64,000 bases of DNA, taken from Manis javanica. Lineage: Eukaryota > Chordata > Mammalia > Pholidota > Manidae. Within the stretch, counting starts at the first letter, position 1, and every line of letters starts with the position of its first letter. Under the pieces are notes generated by a model. The model saw only the letters and a program-made list of their open reading frames with translations. It did not search any database and had not been told where the DNA came from. The position numbers and the translations under genes are program-made. Positions 50,801 to 62,941 of this stretch are shown here, in pieces. Where the stretch lies: the NCBI RefSeq assembly GCF_040802235.1, contig NC_133167.1, positions 139,001-203,000 on the forward strand. The letters are read 5' to 3'.

Positions 50801-51769
50801 TGGGTTTTCATGAGGCCCCTTTTCTAGCAACAGAAGCAAGGAGATTGTTGTGATTAATTCCCATTTTTACTGGAAGCTGAAGACAGCCAGAAAGAGAAAA
50901 TATGTCCAAGCCGCAGACTGTTTCCACAGAGCCCCAGCAGCCGCCCCAGGGGCGATCCGGGCCGACATCCCTGAAGCAGTGTGCGTACACCTGCCTGGAC
51001 AGATCCCACACTTGTGCCCGTCAGGGATCCTCGCCCGACGCTGCTGGGCGCTGCAGAAGCAGAACCGGAAAGGCTGATCTCCGTGGAGACGACAGCAAAC
51101 CCCCAAGTAGGACAGACAGCCCCCTGCCCCCAACAGCTGCCTTGCCAGCTGACGGCCGCCTAGAACACCAGGAAACAAACACATTCCAGGGTGCAAGGCA
51201 CTCCTGTCATGCGGGCTCAATGTGACTGGCTGTCACTAATCACAGCCTTTGTAAAGTGCCTACTGACCCTGGCTCTGCTGGTCAGAACCCCAGGATGGAT
51301 CCAGGCTGTTCACACGGTTGTCACCTCTGCCGGGGGGCACCCAGGGGCTTCACTTCGAGGGGTGTCCTCCCAGGGCTGCAGCCCACAAAGTGGGACCCAG
51401 GGCAACACAAGCAGAGCAGAATGTGCCTGATCTCCTTCTAGGAGGGCACTAGAGCTGGCTACCAGGGGACATCCCGGCTTGCAAAGGGATGGAGGGTGCC
51501 TGCCCAGAAGAAGAGTGGATGGGCAATGCCAGGCCCTGCTACCCACTCAGCCACCAGAACTGGCAGTGCAGCCAGGATGAATCCTGTCATGTGCCCCGGA
51601 CTCCACAGGGCCTGCTCCTGGCTCCCACCCAGGTGGCAGGTCACTGTCTGCTGCCGGCTGTCAGATGTAGGCCCTTGGAGGCCGCACCAGCCTTACAGGC
51701 CCATCCCAACAGGCAAACCAAGACTAGACAAAGCCCTTCTGTGTTTCCTGCTGACCCTAACAGGCCCCA
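44846..51769. other. GAL3ST2-D2HGDH intergenic DNA, second part
   Basis: GC-rich, few clear repeats. Purine-rich short repeats at 48465-48490 (ggggagg units) and TG-rich sequence at 50255-50540. Several open frames of 130-270 codons (for example 46760-46002 minus, 47699-48361 plus, 49801-50613 plus) match no family I know and overlap others, so I do not call genes. No canonical poly(A) signal was found close to the D2HGDH stop. Confidence 0.45.
50255..50540. repeat. TG-rich low-complexity stretch
   Basis: Imperfect runs of TGTG, TGCATG and GTGTGC words over about 280 bases, without a fixed period. Confidence 0.8.
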
Positions 51770-54700
51770 TCAGGACTGAGCAGGCAGCGTCTTGTAGGGG
51801 TTCAGGATGCCCTTGGGGTCCAGCAGGGCCTTGAGCTGCTGCATGAGGTTCAGGGCCTCGGGTGGCTTGCTGTAGCCCAAGACGCCCCTTTTCTTGAAGC
51901 CCAGGCCGTGCTCGGCACTGATACTGCCCCGCTGTCCAGCTGTCCACTCGTACACATAGGGCTCCAGGGCGCCCAGCAGCGACGAGCTGAAGGCCTCTGC
52001 CGTCACGTTGAGGTGCAGGTTGCCATCCCCTGAAGGGATAGGGAGCCACAATCAGGCTGGGCCCCAGGCCCTGCCCATACCTGGGGGAGAGCTGGGTCCA
52101 CCCCACCTCTGCCCTGCCAGGCCCCCAGCCCCTGGCCTGCGGTTACCATGGCCCTCTTCTGGGGGTTGCAGCTCAGCTCTCTTGGCTTAGCACACTTCTT
52201 CCCTAAGCCCTCCCACCCACCTGCCCTCCACCTGCACGCCCTCTGAGGCCACCCACTGGAGTGGCATCCCAACCTGTGGGGCCACACTGCCACAGGGCCT
52301 CCCAACCCCCAAGGCCACCTTCTCTGAGGCCACCCCTGGCATTCAGGACACCTTGCTGAGAGCCGCACAGCTCCAGTTCCCAGAACCGTCCTGAGGCACC
52401 CAGGCCTCGGCCCCAGGAATGGCCAGGCCCACCGCCCACATGCACGTCCTCTCTCAGGGGTCCCAAAGCGATGACGAGAGACAGAGATTAACCCAACAAC
52501 ATGGGGACTCGGGCCAGGGCTGTGAGAGCTGGCTGGCCTCTGCTGGAGGAGAGCCTGGGGTATGCCCAGCCCAGCAGGCTGAGCAGAGAAGAGGAATGCA
52601 GGCAGCGGGCTTGCCCCTGCTGGGGGGCAAGCTGTGCCCTAGGAGGCCTGTGTGCAGAGAGGCAGAGACCTGGGAGGTAAACAGTCAGGGGTCATTGGGC
52701 ATGGCCAGCAGGCAAAGCTAGCAAGGAACCAGTGCAGACAACAGGGAAGAGGGCCCCTGGGACCAGACTCAGAGGTCAGAGGTCAAGAGCTAAGCAGATG
52801 GTGGATCAGGCCCAGTGAAGGTTACTGCCCACCCTTAAGGGCAGGGAGCCTCAGAGGCTAGCAGGAGGCTAGAACAAAGACAGCAAGCCCAGAGGCAGCA
52901 CGGGGGCAAGGGGTGGCCTGAGGGTTGCTGACCCAGTGACCAAGGGACCTCTGACATTGTGACCTTGAACTTCTTACGCCTCCTCCCTCCAGGTCTGTGA
53001 CATGTAGGGAGAGCGTGACAGGGACCCCCTCCCCAACAAAGCAACAAAGTGGTTCCGATTGATAAACTCAAGGCAAAGGCACTAAAAACACACCCAACAG
53101 GGACCTGCCTGGAATAGCTGGTTGTGGAAAGAGAAAGCACATCCCACTGACCAACCTGAACATACGAGGCCACCGGGCAGGCTTGCAGCCAGAATTCAGT
53201 GCCTTTGGGACGACCGGGGTAGTCCAAGAACTGAAGGTTAGTGGAGGGGGCCCAGGTCCCCACCCCTATTCCTAACCCCTGCACAAACAAATCACCTTTA
53301 ACCCAGGCCTCAAGTAATTTCCTCAGATAAAAGCCCAAGATGAACGAGCTTCCAAAAGTTACACATATACAGGAAAAAAAAGCCACCATGAGCAAAAACC
53401 AGCAGAATCAGAACCACAAAGACTTCAGATCTCATAATTTCCATAAACAAAATATAAATTCACATGTTTAAGGAAATAAGAGAGAAAAAAACATAAAAGA
53501 CTGACAAAGCAAATTGATTTTATCCAAATCAATCTTCTAGAAATTAAAAATGCAATCACTGAAATATAAAACTCAAGGAACAGGCTCAAGAGCATGCTCT
53601 GCAAAGACAGACTAATGATCTGGAAGATAAATCAACACCGTCCAGACACGGACAACAGGAAAGTGGTTAAGAGGCATGGAGACAACATGAGGTCTAAGCT
53701 CTAGAAGGAAGGAAGAGGAAATGGGGGAAAGACAGCAGTGGGGCAATTTCTCATGCTCTAGGCAGGACAGGCAGACACTCACCAAGACAGATCAGAGTGA
53801 GAGTAAAGAACCCCAAAGACAAAGTGTGGGGAGAGAGAGGGCAGGAGACAGCCAGAGAGGGAGAGAGCGACTTTAGGGGACTGGCTCACACAGCTGTGGG
53901 GCTGGCAAGCCCCAAAGCTCCAGGGCAGACCAGCAGGCTGCAGACCCAGGGACGTACTGACGTGGCAGCCTGAGTCCAGGCGCGCCAAGAGTCAGAACAC
54001 CCTCTTCCTCAGGACCTCAGTCTTCTTGTCTTGAAGCCTTCGACTGACTGGATAAGGCCCACCACATTACGGAGGGTAATCTGCTTTACTCAAAGTCTGC
54101 TGATTTAAATATCAACCTCGACTTAAAAAATACTTTCACAGCAATATTTATTTTGGTATTTGGCCAAACATCTGGGCAGCACAGCCTGGCCAAGCTGACA
54201 CATAAAGCTAATCATCACACATTTTTTAGGAGGTGCAGAATGATACTGATTAGCTTCAAACTCTGATGAGACTGCATGCTATAATCCTAGGCCTACCACT
54301 GAAAGGATGTATGTGTATAACTCCCAAATTCACAAATGAAAAGCTTTAATGAGAATTAAATAACAACCAGAAGAAGGTAAATAAAAATTTAGTGAAAAAG
54401 AACTAGAGAGGAAATGAGGGGCAAACAGAAGGCCCAAAGTAGGATGAAATAAATAAAGTAACTGAGTAATGACAGCATGTGTGAGTGACAGGCAGCAGGA
54501 CGTGCCACCCGAAAGAAGGCCACTTTGGCCAAAGGATTATTTTGAGCAGACGGTAACTGAGAAGAATCAGACACCAGGAAAGCTCTCTGCCCTCTCCCTA
54601 TTCACCTAAAATCAGGACATAAATGTGTAAAGGTGTCCGTCCCCCACCACTGTCTACCAGGAAGCACAGAAATAATCCCAGGAGAGCTCTAGCCTTCGAG

Positions 54701-57700
54701 GAGCCTGGACACACGCCAGAGGAAGCTCCCTAAGAAGCCCATCATCAGTGGTCTCCCCGTGCGTTTATTTACCTTCCCACAGTTTGCCCCTGGAAGCTCA
54801 AAGCCCTCTTCCTTTGTGACTTCTATAAAGATACACTGTTCTTCGTCAAGATGCTCTAGAAACCCAAGCCCTAACCCCCTTGGAGCCACTTGTCACTGGG
54901 CCTCCTTTGTGTGTGCATGATGCACAGGCTAGTGAAGTTGTCTGTTCTTTTCTTATTAATTTGTCTTTTGTTGGTCTAATTTACAGGGCCCCAGGTATAG
55001 AACCTAAGAGGGTTGAAAGACAATGATTGGCAAAGTATGCTGTCTATAAGACATACGTCTGAATCATAAGGACAGAAAACAGTGGAAAGTAACAGGACAA
55101 AAAAACCACATGTCAGGCAAATACTAAATACAAGAAAGCTGGTATTACTATATGATATCAAGCAAAGTAGGCTTCGAGGCAAAAGCAATTCTAGAGATAA
55201 AGAGTCAGTCCATCACAATAAAGATTCAATTGGCCATAATGAAACCACAGTTCTAATCTCCTGTCTTCAAAACTGACAGAACTACAAGGTGAAAGAGATT
55301 AGTGTATTGTCACAGTAGGGAATTTCTGACACATAGATCAGTCGCTGAGCGACCCAGCAGGATGTGGAAGACTGAACACAAAATGTGCATATTTATCTGT
55401 TAGATCTGTACAGACACCAGCTCCACCAGCTGTCAAGAACACCTTCTTTCCAAATACTCACTAAGCAGTTACGGAAACGGACCATATGCCGGGCCACTGA
55501 CCCAGTTTCACCAAACTGCTATGATCAAGACCAAGCTTTCTAGCGACAATGTGATTAACAACAAACCAAAAATTTTAAGAATAGCTAGAAAACTTCCATA
55601 TGTGCGGAAATTTAAAAACACATTTCTGCCTTACCCATGAGTCAAAGAAAAAATGACAACAGAAATTAGTCCCGAGCCATAAGCGACTGAAGGGAGGGCT
55701 CCTGGCCACACCGGGGCACCTCACAGATCAAACTGAGTCTGACAAGGTGACAACACAAACTTCAATGACAACAACCTGTGAGACCATCAGAGCAGCTCTG
55801 AGAGGGAAAGCCCAACACCCACGTTAGGAAGCAAGAAAGGCAAAAGTCAGAACATCGAAGATTTCATTTCCAAGGTTAGAAAATGCAACCAAATACACCT
55901 GAAAGGGGAGAGGAGAGGGAAAGAAATAACAGAAGAAACAGCAGAAAAGAGTGAATAGAAAATAAAATACAATAGAAAGGATCAGCAAAGCCAGACGCTG
56001 AATCTTTGAAGAGATTGTAAAGTTGATAAACCCCAGAACAATGTGAGCAAGAGAAAAAAAAACAAATCAGGAATGAAGCAGGGCCCACTCACAACCGCTG
56101 GACACAACACAAATTAGGCAGAAGGTCATAAACACCTTGATGCCAATATATTTGAAATTTTAGAAGAAATGGACAAATTCTAGGGAAAAAAAATTACCAA
56201 AACAATTCAGAAGAAAAGAAAAGTTCACTTAGTCCACTAGCTATTAAAGAAACTGGTCTGTAGTTGAACTACACCCCAAAAACCCATAAAAATCCTCAGG
56301 CCCAGGTATCTTCATTGGCAAATTCTACCAGACGCTGGAGGAGGGAGTGGCAACAGCCAAGGCACTTCCAGAGGCAGCAGGAGGGAGCCCACCTCCTGAC
56401 TTTGATGTCAGCGAGAGAGGAACCTTACAGGACAGTGTCACCCACGACATCTGAGAAAATCCCACACAGAACACAAATAAATGGGTCAAACAAGAAAGAG
56501 TGAAAAGTACTGTGGCCAGTAATACAACCACGGGGTCTCACGGCCTTGCCCCGCACATGCAGAAAAAGCATTCAACCAATTCAGCGTTCACCCTGGACTT
56601 TTAAAAGTGAACACCCTCACCCCACCTCTGGCCATGATGGCTTCTTCATCCCTGGCAGGGGCTGGAGTCAGTGCCCCACAAAGGGAAGGCTTCCAGCCCC
56701 GGGTCCTGTGTTTTGAGTCCCCGGCTGGGGGCCCTGACACCCACGCCCATCTCTGGGTGAAGATGCACACCTGTACCCTCACTCCACTCCTGTTCGGGCA
56801 CCCCACCTTCCAGACCCTGCACTCAGATGCTCGGCAGCACTCCTAACCTCCAGCACCATGTCCTAACCAGACTGCTCATGAACTTCCCCCCGAAGTGCCA
56901 GGGTTTCCGGGCCCTGGCCTTGGCCACCAACATTCTTGTAAAGGCTGTTTGAGGAGACATACTTACGTTTGATGAAGTCACAGTGACCCATCTCCCCCTC
57001 TGTGATATAGACTTCTGTGCCCTGTTGCAGAAACCCTTCCCACCAAAAGGTCATGCACACATTCTCCCAAAAAGCTTGAGGGCGCCCCCCACAGGGAGGC
57101 CTCAGGTCCAGGGGGAGACAAACTGGTCTGGTGTGGGCGAGTGGCCTTTCTCCTTGGGCTGACAGTTGCCCTGAGTCACTGACAGTTCTGAAAAGCACAT
57201 CTTTCCCTCTGGGCATGCGGCTGGCCCCTCTGCCACCAGCTGCCAGCTGCCCCAAGTCAGAGCCCCTGGGATGCCTGCACACCTCTCTGCTCACCCCCTT
57301 CACTTTGGGGGTGCTGCTTGCAATGCTGACTCCTTTTTTTTTTTAAACAATGAAGGTTACCACTTGTTTTACATCAGTACCCCAGATGTACCACTTACTC
57401 ATCTGGGCAACACTGGGTGAGCCCTTTTCTCTGTGCATGTTTGCAGATGTGTAAATGGGAAAGCAATGCACCCAAGGACAAACAGGCGGAGACAAGCTCA
57501 GGTGTTGGGCTACGGCCACCTGGGTGAGTGGCTGCACTTCGGGTGTTCCGAGTGACCACGAAAGGGGGCCCCTTCACAGATAATATTAGCTTGCCCTCTT
57601 TCAAACCTCCCCTCATCCCACAAGGTGGCACCTGAGTCCCATTGTGCAGACAGGCAGATGGAGGCTCCAGGCGAGTAACCCCCATGCCACAGGGCCAGGT

Positions 57701-60700
57701 GGGAAGGCAGAAGCCAGGCTCTACCTACCCACCTCACATGCCTCCCCTGTAAATGGGGTTTTCAGATGCCCTCTTCCAAAGGCTGCCAAGAATGGACAGA
57801 AAGGGCAGGTTTCCTTTCTGTGAATTAATAACATAAAACCCGATTTTTCTGAACTTGGATTTATAATCCTTCCACCTGAAGAAGTGGGGGGCGGCTGTGG
57901 GCAGTGGGGCTCTAGGACCAGACCGAGCTCAACCTCTTGGATGCCCCCCAACCCCAGAGGGGCTCCTAGACACCCATGTGCTCAGCCACCACAACTCTTC
58001 CTAAATAAACAAAAGAGTCGTGAAGATGATTAGGACTCCCTCAGCTGGCAGGCCTTTCATCAAAGGGGACTGCACCGCCGGCGCACAGACGCCAGTGCAA
58101 TGAAGCCCCACGTCCTGCATGCCACTCACCCAGGTGGCCGTAGCCCACCACGTGCTTGGCCTGTGGGCCGAGGCGGGTGCGTAGCTCAGTCACGAGGTCG
58201 TAGAGCCTCTCCACCGGCAGGGAGATGTCGTACTTGTACACGTAGCCGTCACGGCTCAGGGCCTCGCTGATCCTCTCCCTCAGGGCCCACAGCATCTACG
58301 ATTAAAATCAGGCCACCAGCTTTCCAGGCAGGGCAACAAGACAGTGGTTCCTCTGTGCGTGTTCCTTGAGCCCTCGTGGCCTCCCCAGGGCTACAGAAAC
58401 ATGCTGCATCACGTCAGGTGTGGGACTTTGACCCGAGAGTCAGTATTGGACAAGGTTCCAGGAGGTGGCCGCAGGCTGGCCCCAGGACACCCCAAGTGGC
58501 GAGACGCTCAGAGCACATTGTGCCACTCCCGGGGATGAGGGTGGGGCTGCAGGGGGTCCAGGACAGGTCTGGACAGGAAAGGTGTAGCAGGGGATGAGGG
58601 GCTGTGAGAGGGGCTCACGGGGTGCAGGGCTGCAGCAGGGAGTGAGGCAGAGCGGGATAAAGGTGGGGCCCAGGAGAGGGACTCCTCACCAGCAATGCTG
58701 CCTTCCAGACAAACCCACCTGTGGCTGTCTGGCTTGGTTAACTTGTCACTGTGGACATTTGGAGTCCTCAGGACAGTTGAAAACCCTGCCATGAGCACCA
58801 CCATATGGGTCAGGCTGCTGTCCCACCTGCCCCCACCCTCCACGTGACCCCACCATTTCAGGAACATCACCCTGTAACTTCTGTGATCCTTATTTCTAAC
58901 GTACCCATAGTGCCGTGCACCCCAGAAGCAGTCACTCCTCCCTGCCCGTGCTCAGCTCCCATCACATCAGTTTATAGCCCCAGGGTCACTCTGTGTACCC
59001 CCACACTCCACACCCACCCATCGGCAGCTCCTACGGGCCCGACCTCCCACCCCAGAGCCAGCGTTGTCCCACACAGCCAGCCGGACTGCCAGCCCCCGAG
59101 CTCCGCAGGCTCCTGTCCCACCCCTCACACCCTGCCTCTGCCCTGCCTTTGCCTGCTACCCCCACTCTTTCCAGTCCCACCGTCTCCAGAATGTTCCAGA
59201 ACACGAGGCACAAGCCCCTCGGGCCTGGGTGTTCCTGCACATCCTCGAGGCTTGCTCCTACCTCCATCCTGGGTTCAAATGCCCCTTCAGGGATGGTCTC
59301 TGGCTCCCCTACCCATCTGGGCACCACCACCTTCCCCCAGGATGTTCCTAATACCCTTGCCCACCTGGGAGGGAAGCTGGCCCATCCGTCCTGCCCACCA
59401 GGCTGGGTCTCTGGGCTCCCATGTTTGAGAACACTGCTGTGGAGCCAGACTGGACAGGGACCTGCTGGGCACACATGCCAGGAGCGCTGGCCTACCACGG
59501 AGGTGGGAGGTGTGCCACCCTGAGGCATATGGCCTCCAAGACTTGCTCTGGCTGATGAGCTTTGGGCACAACTGTCTGCTGGCTCCAAGCAGACACCTGG
59601 GGCCACACTGATGTTCCCACCAGCTCCTGCTCTTCCAGCCAAGGGACCAGGGCTGCTGCCTAGGCCCGGGTCCCCGAATTAGAGACACACGGGCAGAGCA
59701 ATGCGCCAACATGTACCAGGGTGGGTATGCCAGGAGGGAGCAGGGAGGCTGTTCTTACACAGTATGTTTGCACGAGGGAAACAGTTATGCCAGAGAACAC
59801 TAACCAGGTCCTAAGAGCCGGTGACACACACTGCTCCCCACTGTGCGTCTACTGTGCACCCCTGGTGGGATGCTCAGGACACCCAGAGGACATCCAGGAG
59901 ACGTGGCAAAGGACATGCAAGGGACACTTAGGGGACACGCCAGAGGACACCCTGGGGACACTGCAAGGGATGGCCCAGCCCAGTTACGCTCAAGTGGTGA
60001 AATCCCAATAGTGAGACACAAGGGAGCAGCTGAGACAGAAAAGCGGTGAAACCCCAGTCACCACGACAGGAAGTGAGTGCGGGTCTGAACTGACTGGAGA
60101 GGAGTGGCTCCACGCTGCCTGCCCGCCCACTGCCCTGCCGCGCTGCCACAGAGGCCTCACTCTGTCCCTGCTGACCCCCTACTACACAAAAACTGGTGTA
60201 AAGAAACGTGTTCCGCAACAGCAGAGGAGAAAGTCAGTGAGGCCGACTGAGAGCCAACCAACGTCCACTCGCACTGGCCCCGGCACCCCCGGCCCCGTCC
60301 CCGCAGCACCCCAGTCGCCGGCACCGCCCACACGCCGCCGCACCACCAAGCGGCCCCGCCCCCCGCAGACCCACCCCCCCAATCCAGCCCCGCCTCCGGC
60401 TGTCCCCCTGCCCCCTGCTGGCCACTCTCCACACTGCAGCCCAGGAACCACAGTGGGAAATTGGGGGATGACAGTTCCCACTGCCCCGTGATGGTGACAC
60501 GGCTCCAATGCCCCAGGACGACCCCTAGTCATTCCCTGGAGGCCTCAGGTTCACCCTCCCACCATACTGGCCCTTCTCTCTGTCTGTTTATAAACACAGC
60601 TGACAACCATTGAGCCCGAGTATGTGTCTCTGGTTGGGCAGACAGCCTGTGCTGCCGTCAGGGGCACACGCACCTTGACTTTGCTATGGTCGGTGGCCAC

Positions 60701-62941
60701 CGTCCCGTCGGTCACCAGCCCGCAGCCCAGCACCCGCTCCAGGAAGCTGCTCAGCTTCTCGGCATCATGTGCCACTCCAGAGCCTGAGGTCTCGATGAGG
60801 ACGTAGAAGGGACTTTCTGGAAGGGGCAGAAAGGGTGAGCAGCAGCGGAGAGCGTGCAGTGCTGTGGGACAGTGTGAGGCCCCACCGGGCAGAGTGACCC
60901 AGTCTGGACGCAGGGCTTTGGGTGCCCCAGGCCTCCCTGATGGTGCCCGGAAGGAGCAAGACCGCAGGAGCGGCAACACTGGTGATACGCCACAGCATCA
61001 GGGGCAAAGGCACACACTTTAAGGCATTAAGTAACACATTACTTAAAATTTTAAGCTTTTTTTTTTTTTGAGGCTACTGTTAATTTTTTTCACATTTACT
61101 GAAAACTCACTGAGTGGCACTTTCTTTTAGGACTAAAGTTTTTTCATGAAAAATATCACAAGTTTATCCTACTACAAAGTGAATGTGTCAGATACTGGCA
61201 TTTTTCTATGCTGAAATGGAAATTCTGCTTCTAAATTTCCCATAGGTCACTCAGGACACTGGAGTTTTTAAATATTTCTCTTCTTCCCATTAAAAAAGTA
61301 AAATATGCTTACAAGAAAATACTAGGAAAACAAAGAAAAACAGAAATGAAATTTTAAAATCTTCCAGCTCACCAAATACAGCTACTCATATTTCAACACA
61401 GTCCCTTCCTTTCTCACACACTGCCAAGATCACAGAGCTGTGAACCTGCGGGCAGTGGTGCCACCACCCTGTGCCCTCAACATGACGTCAAGGGCAGCTT
61501 TCCATATGTGACGCCCAATGGCCACACAATGCTCTACCCAGGGACCCTCCCTCCAAGGACCCTCTGCCCTCCCAGGGGCCTTCCACCTACCCAGGGACCC
61601 TCCATGCACTCGGGGGTTCACCGTTCCCCCAGGGGCCCTCTGTCCCCACATGGATGCCCCCATCCACCCTGGGACCCTCCATCCACCCAGAGGTTTTCAT
61701 TGTTCCCCCAGGGACCCTCCATCCAAGGACCTTCTGTCCTACCAGGAACACCCCCCCCATCCACTCAGGGGCCCCTCTGACCCTACAGGGACCTTCCACC
61801 CACCCAGGGACCCTCTGTCTTTCCCATGATTGTATCACATCTTCTTTCTTTACCAGCAGACACGTAGGGTGCTTCCTGCCTTATTATGCTGAAAACAGCA
61901 CCTTACAAATAGTTGAGAGCATAAAGACCTTCCCATGCTTATGACTGTTATAGAATGAACTGTCTCCCCCAAAATTCCCGTGGTGAAACCCAAAGCCCAC
62001 CTCCCACCCCCAACTGTAGCTGTACTGGGAGATGGGTCCCCGGGGGAGGTGATAGGTTAAGTGAGGTCGTAAGGGCGGCCCTGATCCTGCAGGGCCGGTG
62101 CCTTTGTAGCAGGAAGACACCAGAAAGCTCTCTCCCTACACCACAGAAAGGCTCCATGTGGACGCAGAGAGAAAGCAGCCGTCTGCATGCCAGGAAGCAG
62201 GCCCTCACTGGGACCCACCCTGACGTCACCCTGGTTTGGGACTTCCAGCCCCCAGAACTGTGAGAAATATATTTCTTTGGTTTAAGCCCCTAGGCTGTGG
62301 TGTTCTGGAGGGTGGCCTAGGCTGAGGTAGCCATAATTTCTCCAGGGAAGATCTTGGAAGTGAGGATGCCACGGCCCACAGCCCAGTGCTTTTAACTTCT
62401 GGGTCCATGACGCCAAACAGCTTTCCAAAACATCATATCAGTTCAGACAAGGAGTGACTGAAATAACTGGGTGTGTTGGACTTATTTGCTCATTCAGAAA
62501 GGGCTGGCTGAGAATGTCTTAGGTCCGGAGACAGAGCATTTCTGAGTGCATTCTGCTTGTTTCAAAGACCCCAGAGCCAGGGTGCAACCAACAGCATTTG
62601 ACTGAGTCAACTTTTAAATTTATGTTTAAAACACTGTGAGAGTTCCACGTTGTCCAATTATGGCAACACCAGAACTATGGAGATACCAATCGCCCCGCCA
62701 CCTCCTACCTCGTGGACCATGGCTGACAGCCTGACCCATCCCACCAGTCCAAGGGCGTAAAAAGGGTGGTGAGGGCCACCCAGCAGGGGTGCAGTACCTT
62801 GCACGGGGCTGGTAAGGCGCAGGTGGTGCCCAACCAGCTGCATGCACTCCGCGTCCATGAACTCATATGCTGACAGGATCTCGCCCAGCATCCCCTTGCA
62901 GGTGCTGAAGGTCTGCAGAACCTCGGGAAAGCCAGGGCAAC
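51770..62941 (-). CDS. D2HGDH: D2HGDH, D-2-hydroxyglutarate dehydrogenase, last four coding exons (partial)
   Basis: Exons: 62941-62798 (144 bases), 60816-60674 (143), 58295-58130 (166) and 52029-51770 (260, with TGA stop at 51772-51770). Phases join exactly. The visible protein covers roughly the last 237 residues of the 521-residue human enzyme, starting at [20 protein letters not shown] and ending [12 protein letters not shown]. The metal-binding histidines sit in GYGHLG and NLHLN, the metal-binding glutamate in SAEHG. The enzyme is a mitochondrial FAD protein that oxidises D-2-hydroxyglutarate to 2-oxoglutarate; loss causes D-2-hydroxyglutaric aciduria in humans. The N-terminal FAD-binding exons lie beyond the right edge. 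All four exons are open with normal splice sites. The intron before the last exon is about 6.1 kb and full of old repeats. Confidence 0.95.
52030..53289 (-). other. D2HGDH last intron, part next to the terminal exon
   Basis: GC-rich unique sequence with no recognised exon or repeat. Confidence 0.5.
53790..54225. mobile_element. Old LTR-like repeat inserted in the L1
   Basis: Diagnostic blocks: gaccagcaggctgcagaccc, ttcgactgactggataaggc, taatctgctttactcaaagt and acacataaagctaatcatca. I recognise this order from a common old mammalian repeat, probably an ERVL/MaLR-type LTR, but am unsure of the family. L1 sequence resumes after it. Confidence 0.45.
54480..55015 (+). mobile_element. Second LTR fossil inserted in the L1 (endogenous retrovirus-derived)
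   Basis: The end of the block (tgttcttcgtcaagatgctc, tcttattaatttgtcttttg, then aacctaagagggttgaaaga) has the layout of the R/U5 part of a retroviral LTR. No internal genes flank it, so it is a solitary, broken LTR. L1 ORF2 sequence continues on the right. Confidence 0.45.
56611..58129 (-). other. D2HGDH last intron, part next to its 5' splice site
   Basis: Contains a run of about ten T at 57333-57343 and the inverted copy of the exon end at 57506-57532. Otherwise unique sequence without a recognised exon. Confidence 0.5.
57506..57532 (+). repeat. 27-base perfect inverted copy of a D2HGDH exon end and 5' splice site
   Basis: The plus strand here (starting tgggctacggcc, ending gggtgagtggc) is identical to the minus strand at 58147-58121, which is the last 18 coding bases of the 166-base D2HGDH exon plus the first nine bases of its intron. 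With two mismatches the likeness extends about six bases to the left, and four more bases match on the right after one mismatch. Chance is not a reasonable explanation for 27 identical bases. Confidence 0.9.
58296..60673 (-). other. D2HGDH intron
   Basis: Intron between the 143-base and 166-base exons. Mostly unique sequence. A degenerate short tandem repeat lies at 59870-59970. A C-rich stretch at 60260-60420 has many CpGs but no coding likeness. Confidence 0.55.
59870..59970. repeat. Degenerate short tandem repeat (about 18-base unit)
   Basis: Repeated words of the type aggacatccaggggacac: cagaggacatccaggagac, aaggacatgcaagggacac, ggacacgccagaggacac and so on, about five loose units. Confidence 0.7.
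61020..61935. repeat. Ancient interspersed repeat, split by a minisatellite
   Basis: AT-rich sequence whose later part (tgcttacaagaaaatactag, gctactcatatttcaacaca, ... then ttattatgctgaaaacagca) follows the same order of blocks as the repeat at 2700-3150 and its usual continuation. The middle is occupied by C-rich tandem sequence at 61535-61830. Family uncertain. Confidence 0.4.
61535..61830. repeat. Degenerate C-rich minisatellite
   Basis: Words such as cagggaccctccatcca, ccaaggacc, caggggcc and cacccaggga recur at irregular spacings of about 20-45 bases. All three plus-strand frames stay open for long stretches because of the repeat, giving Pro-rich nonsense peptides. Confidence 0.75.
61945..62310. 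mobile_element. MaLR (MLT1-type) LTR fossil
   Basis: Very clear blocks: ctgtctcccccaaaattccc, gataggttaagtgaggtcgt, ccatgtggacgcagagagaa, gacttccagcccccagaact and gtgagaaatatatttctttg. This is a solitary LTR of the ERVL-MaLR group, old and broken, in the orientation opposite to the copy at 7190-7690. Confidence 0.8.

Larger units (their letters stand above)
53290..56610 (+). mobile_element. Old L1 LINE, plus strand, interrupted by later insertions
   Basis: The order of blocks follows an L1 from ORF1 into ORF2: agaaattaaaaatgcaatca and taatgatctggaagataaat (ORF1 region), then aagaaagctggtattactat, aaaagcaattctagagataa, catgagtcaaagaaaaaatg, tttgaaattttagaagaaat and tcttcattggcaaattctac (ORF2). 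It lies antisense to D2HGDH inside its last intron. Two blocks of other repeats (53790-54225 and 54480-55015) sit inside it. It is heavily diverged, of an old L1M type. Confidence 0.8.
60817..62797 (-). other. D2HGDH intron rich in repeats
   Basis: Intron between the 144-base and 143-base exons. It carries an ancient repeat (61020-61935), a minisatellite inside that (61535-61830) and a MaLR LTR (61945-62310). The last 480 bases before the exon are unclassified. Confidence 0.6.
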
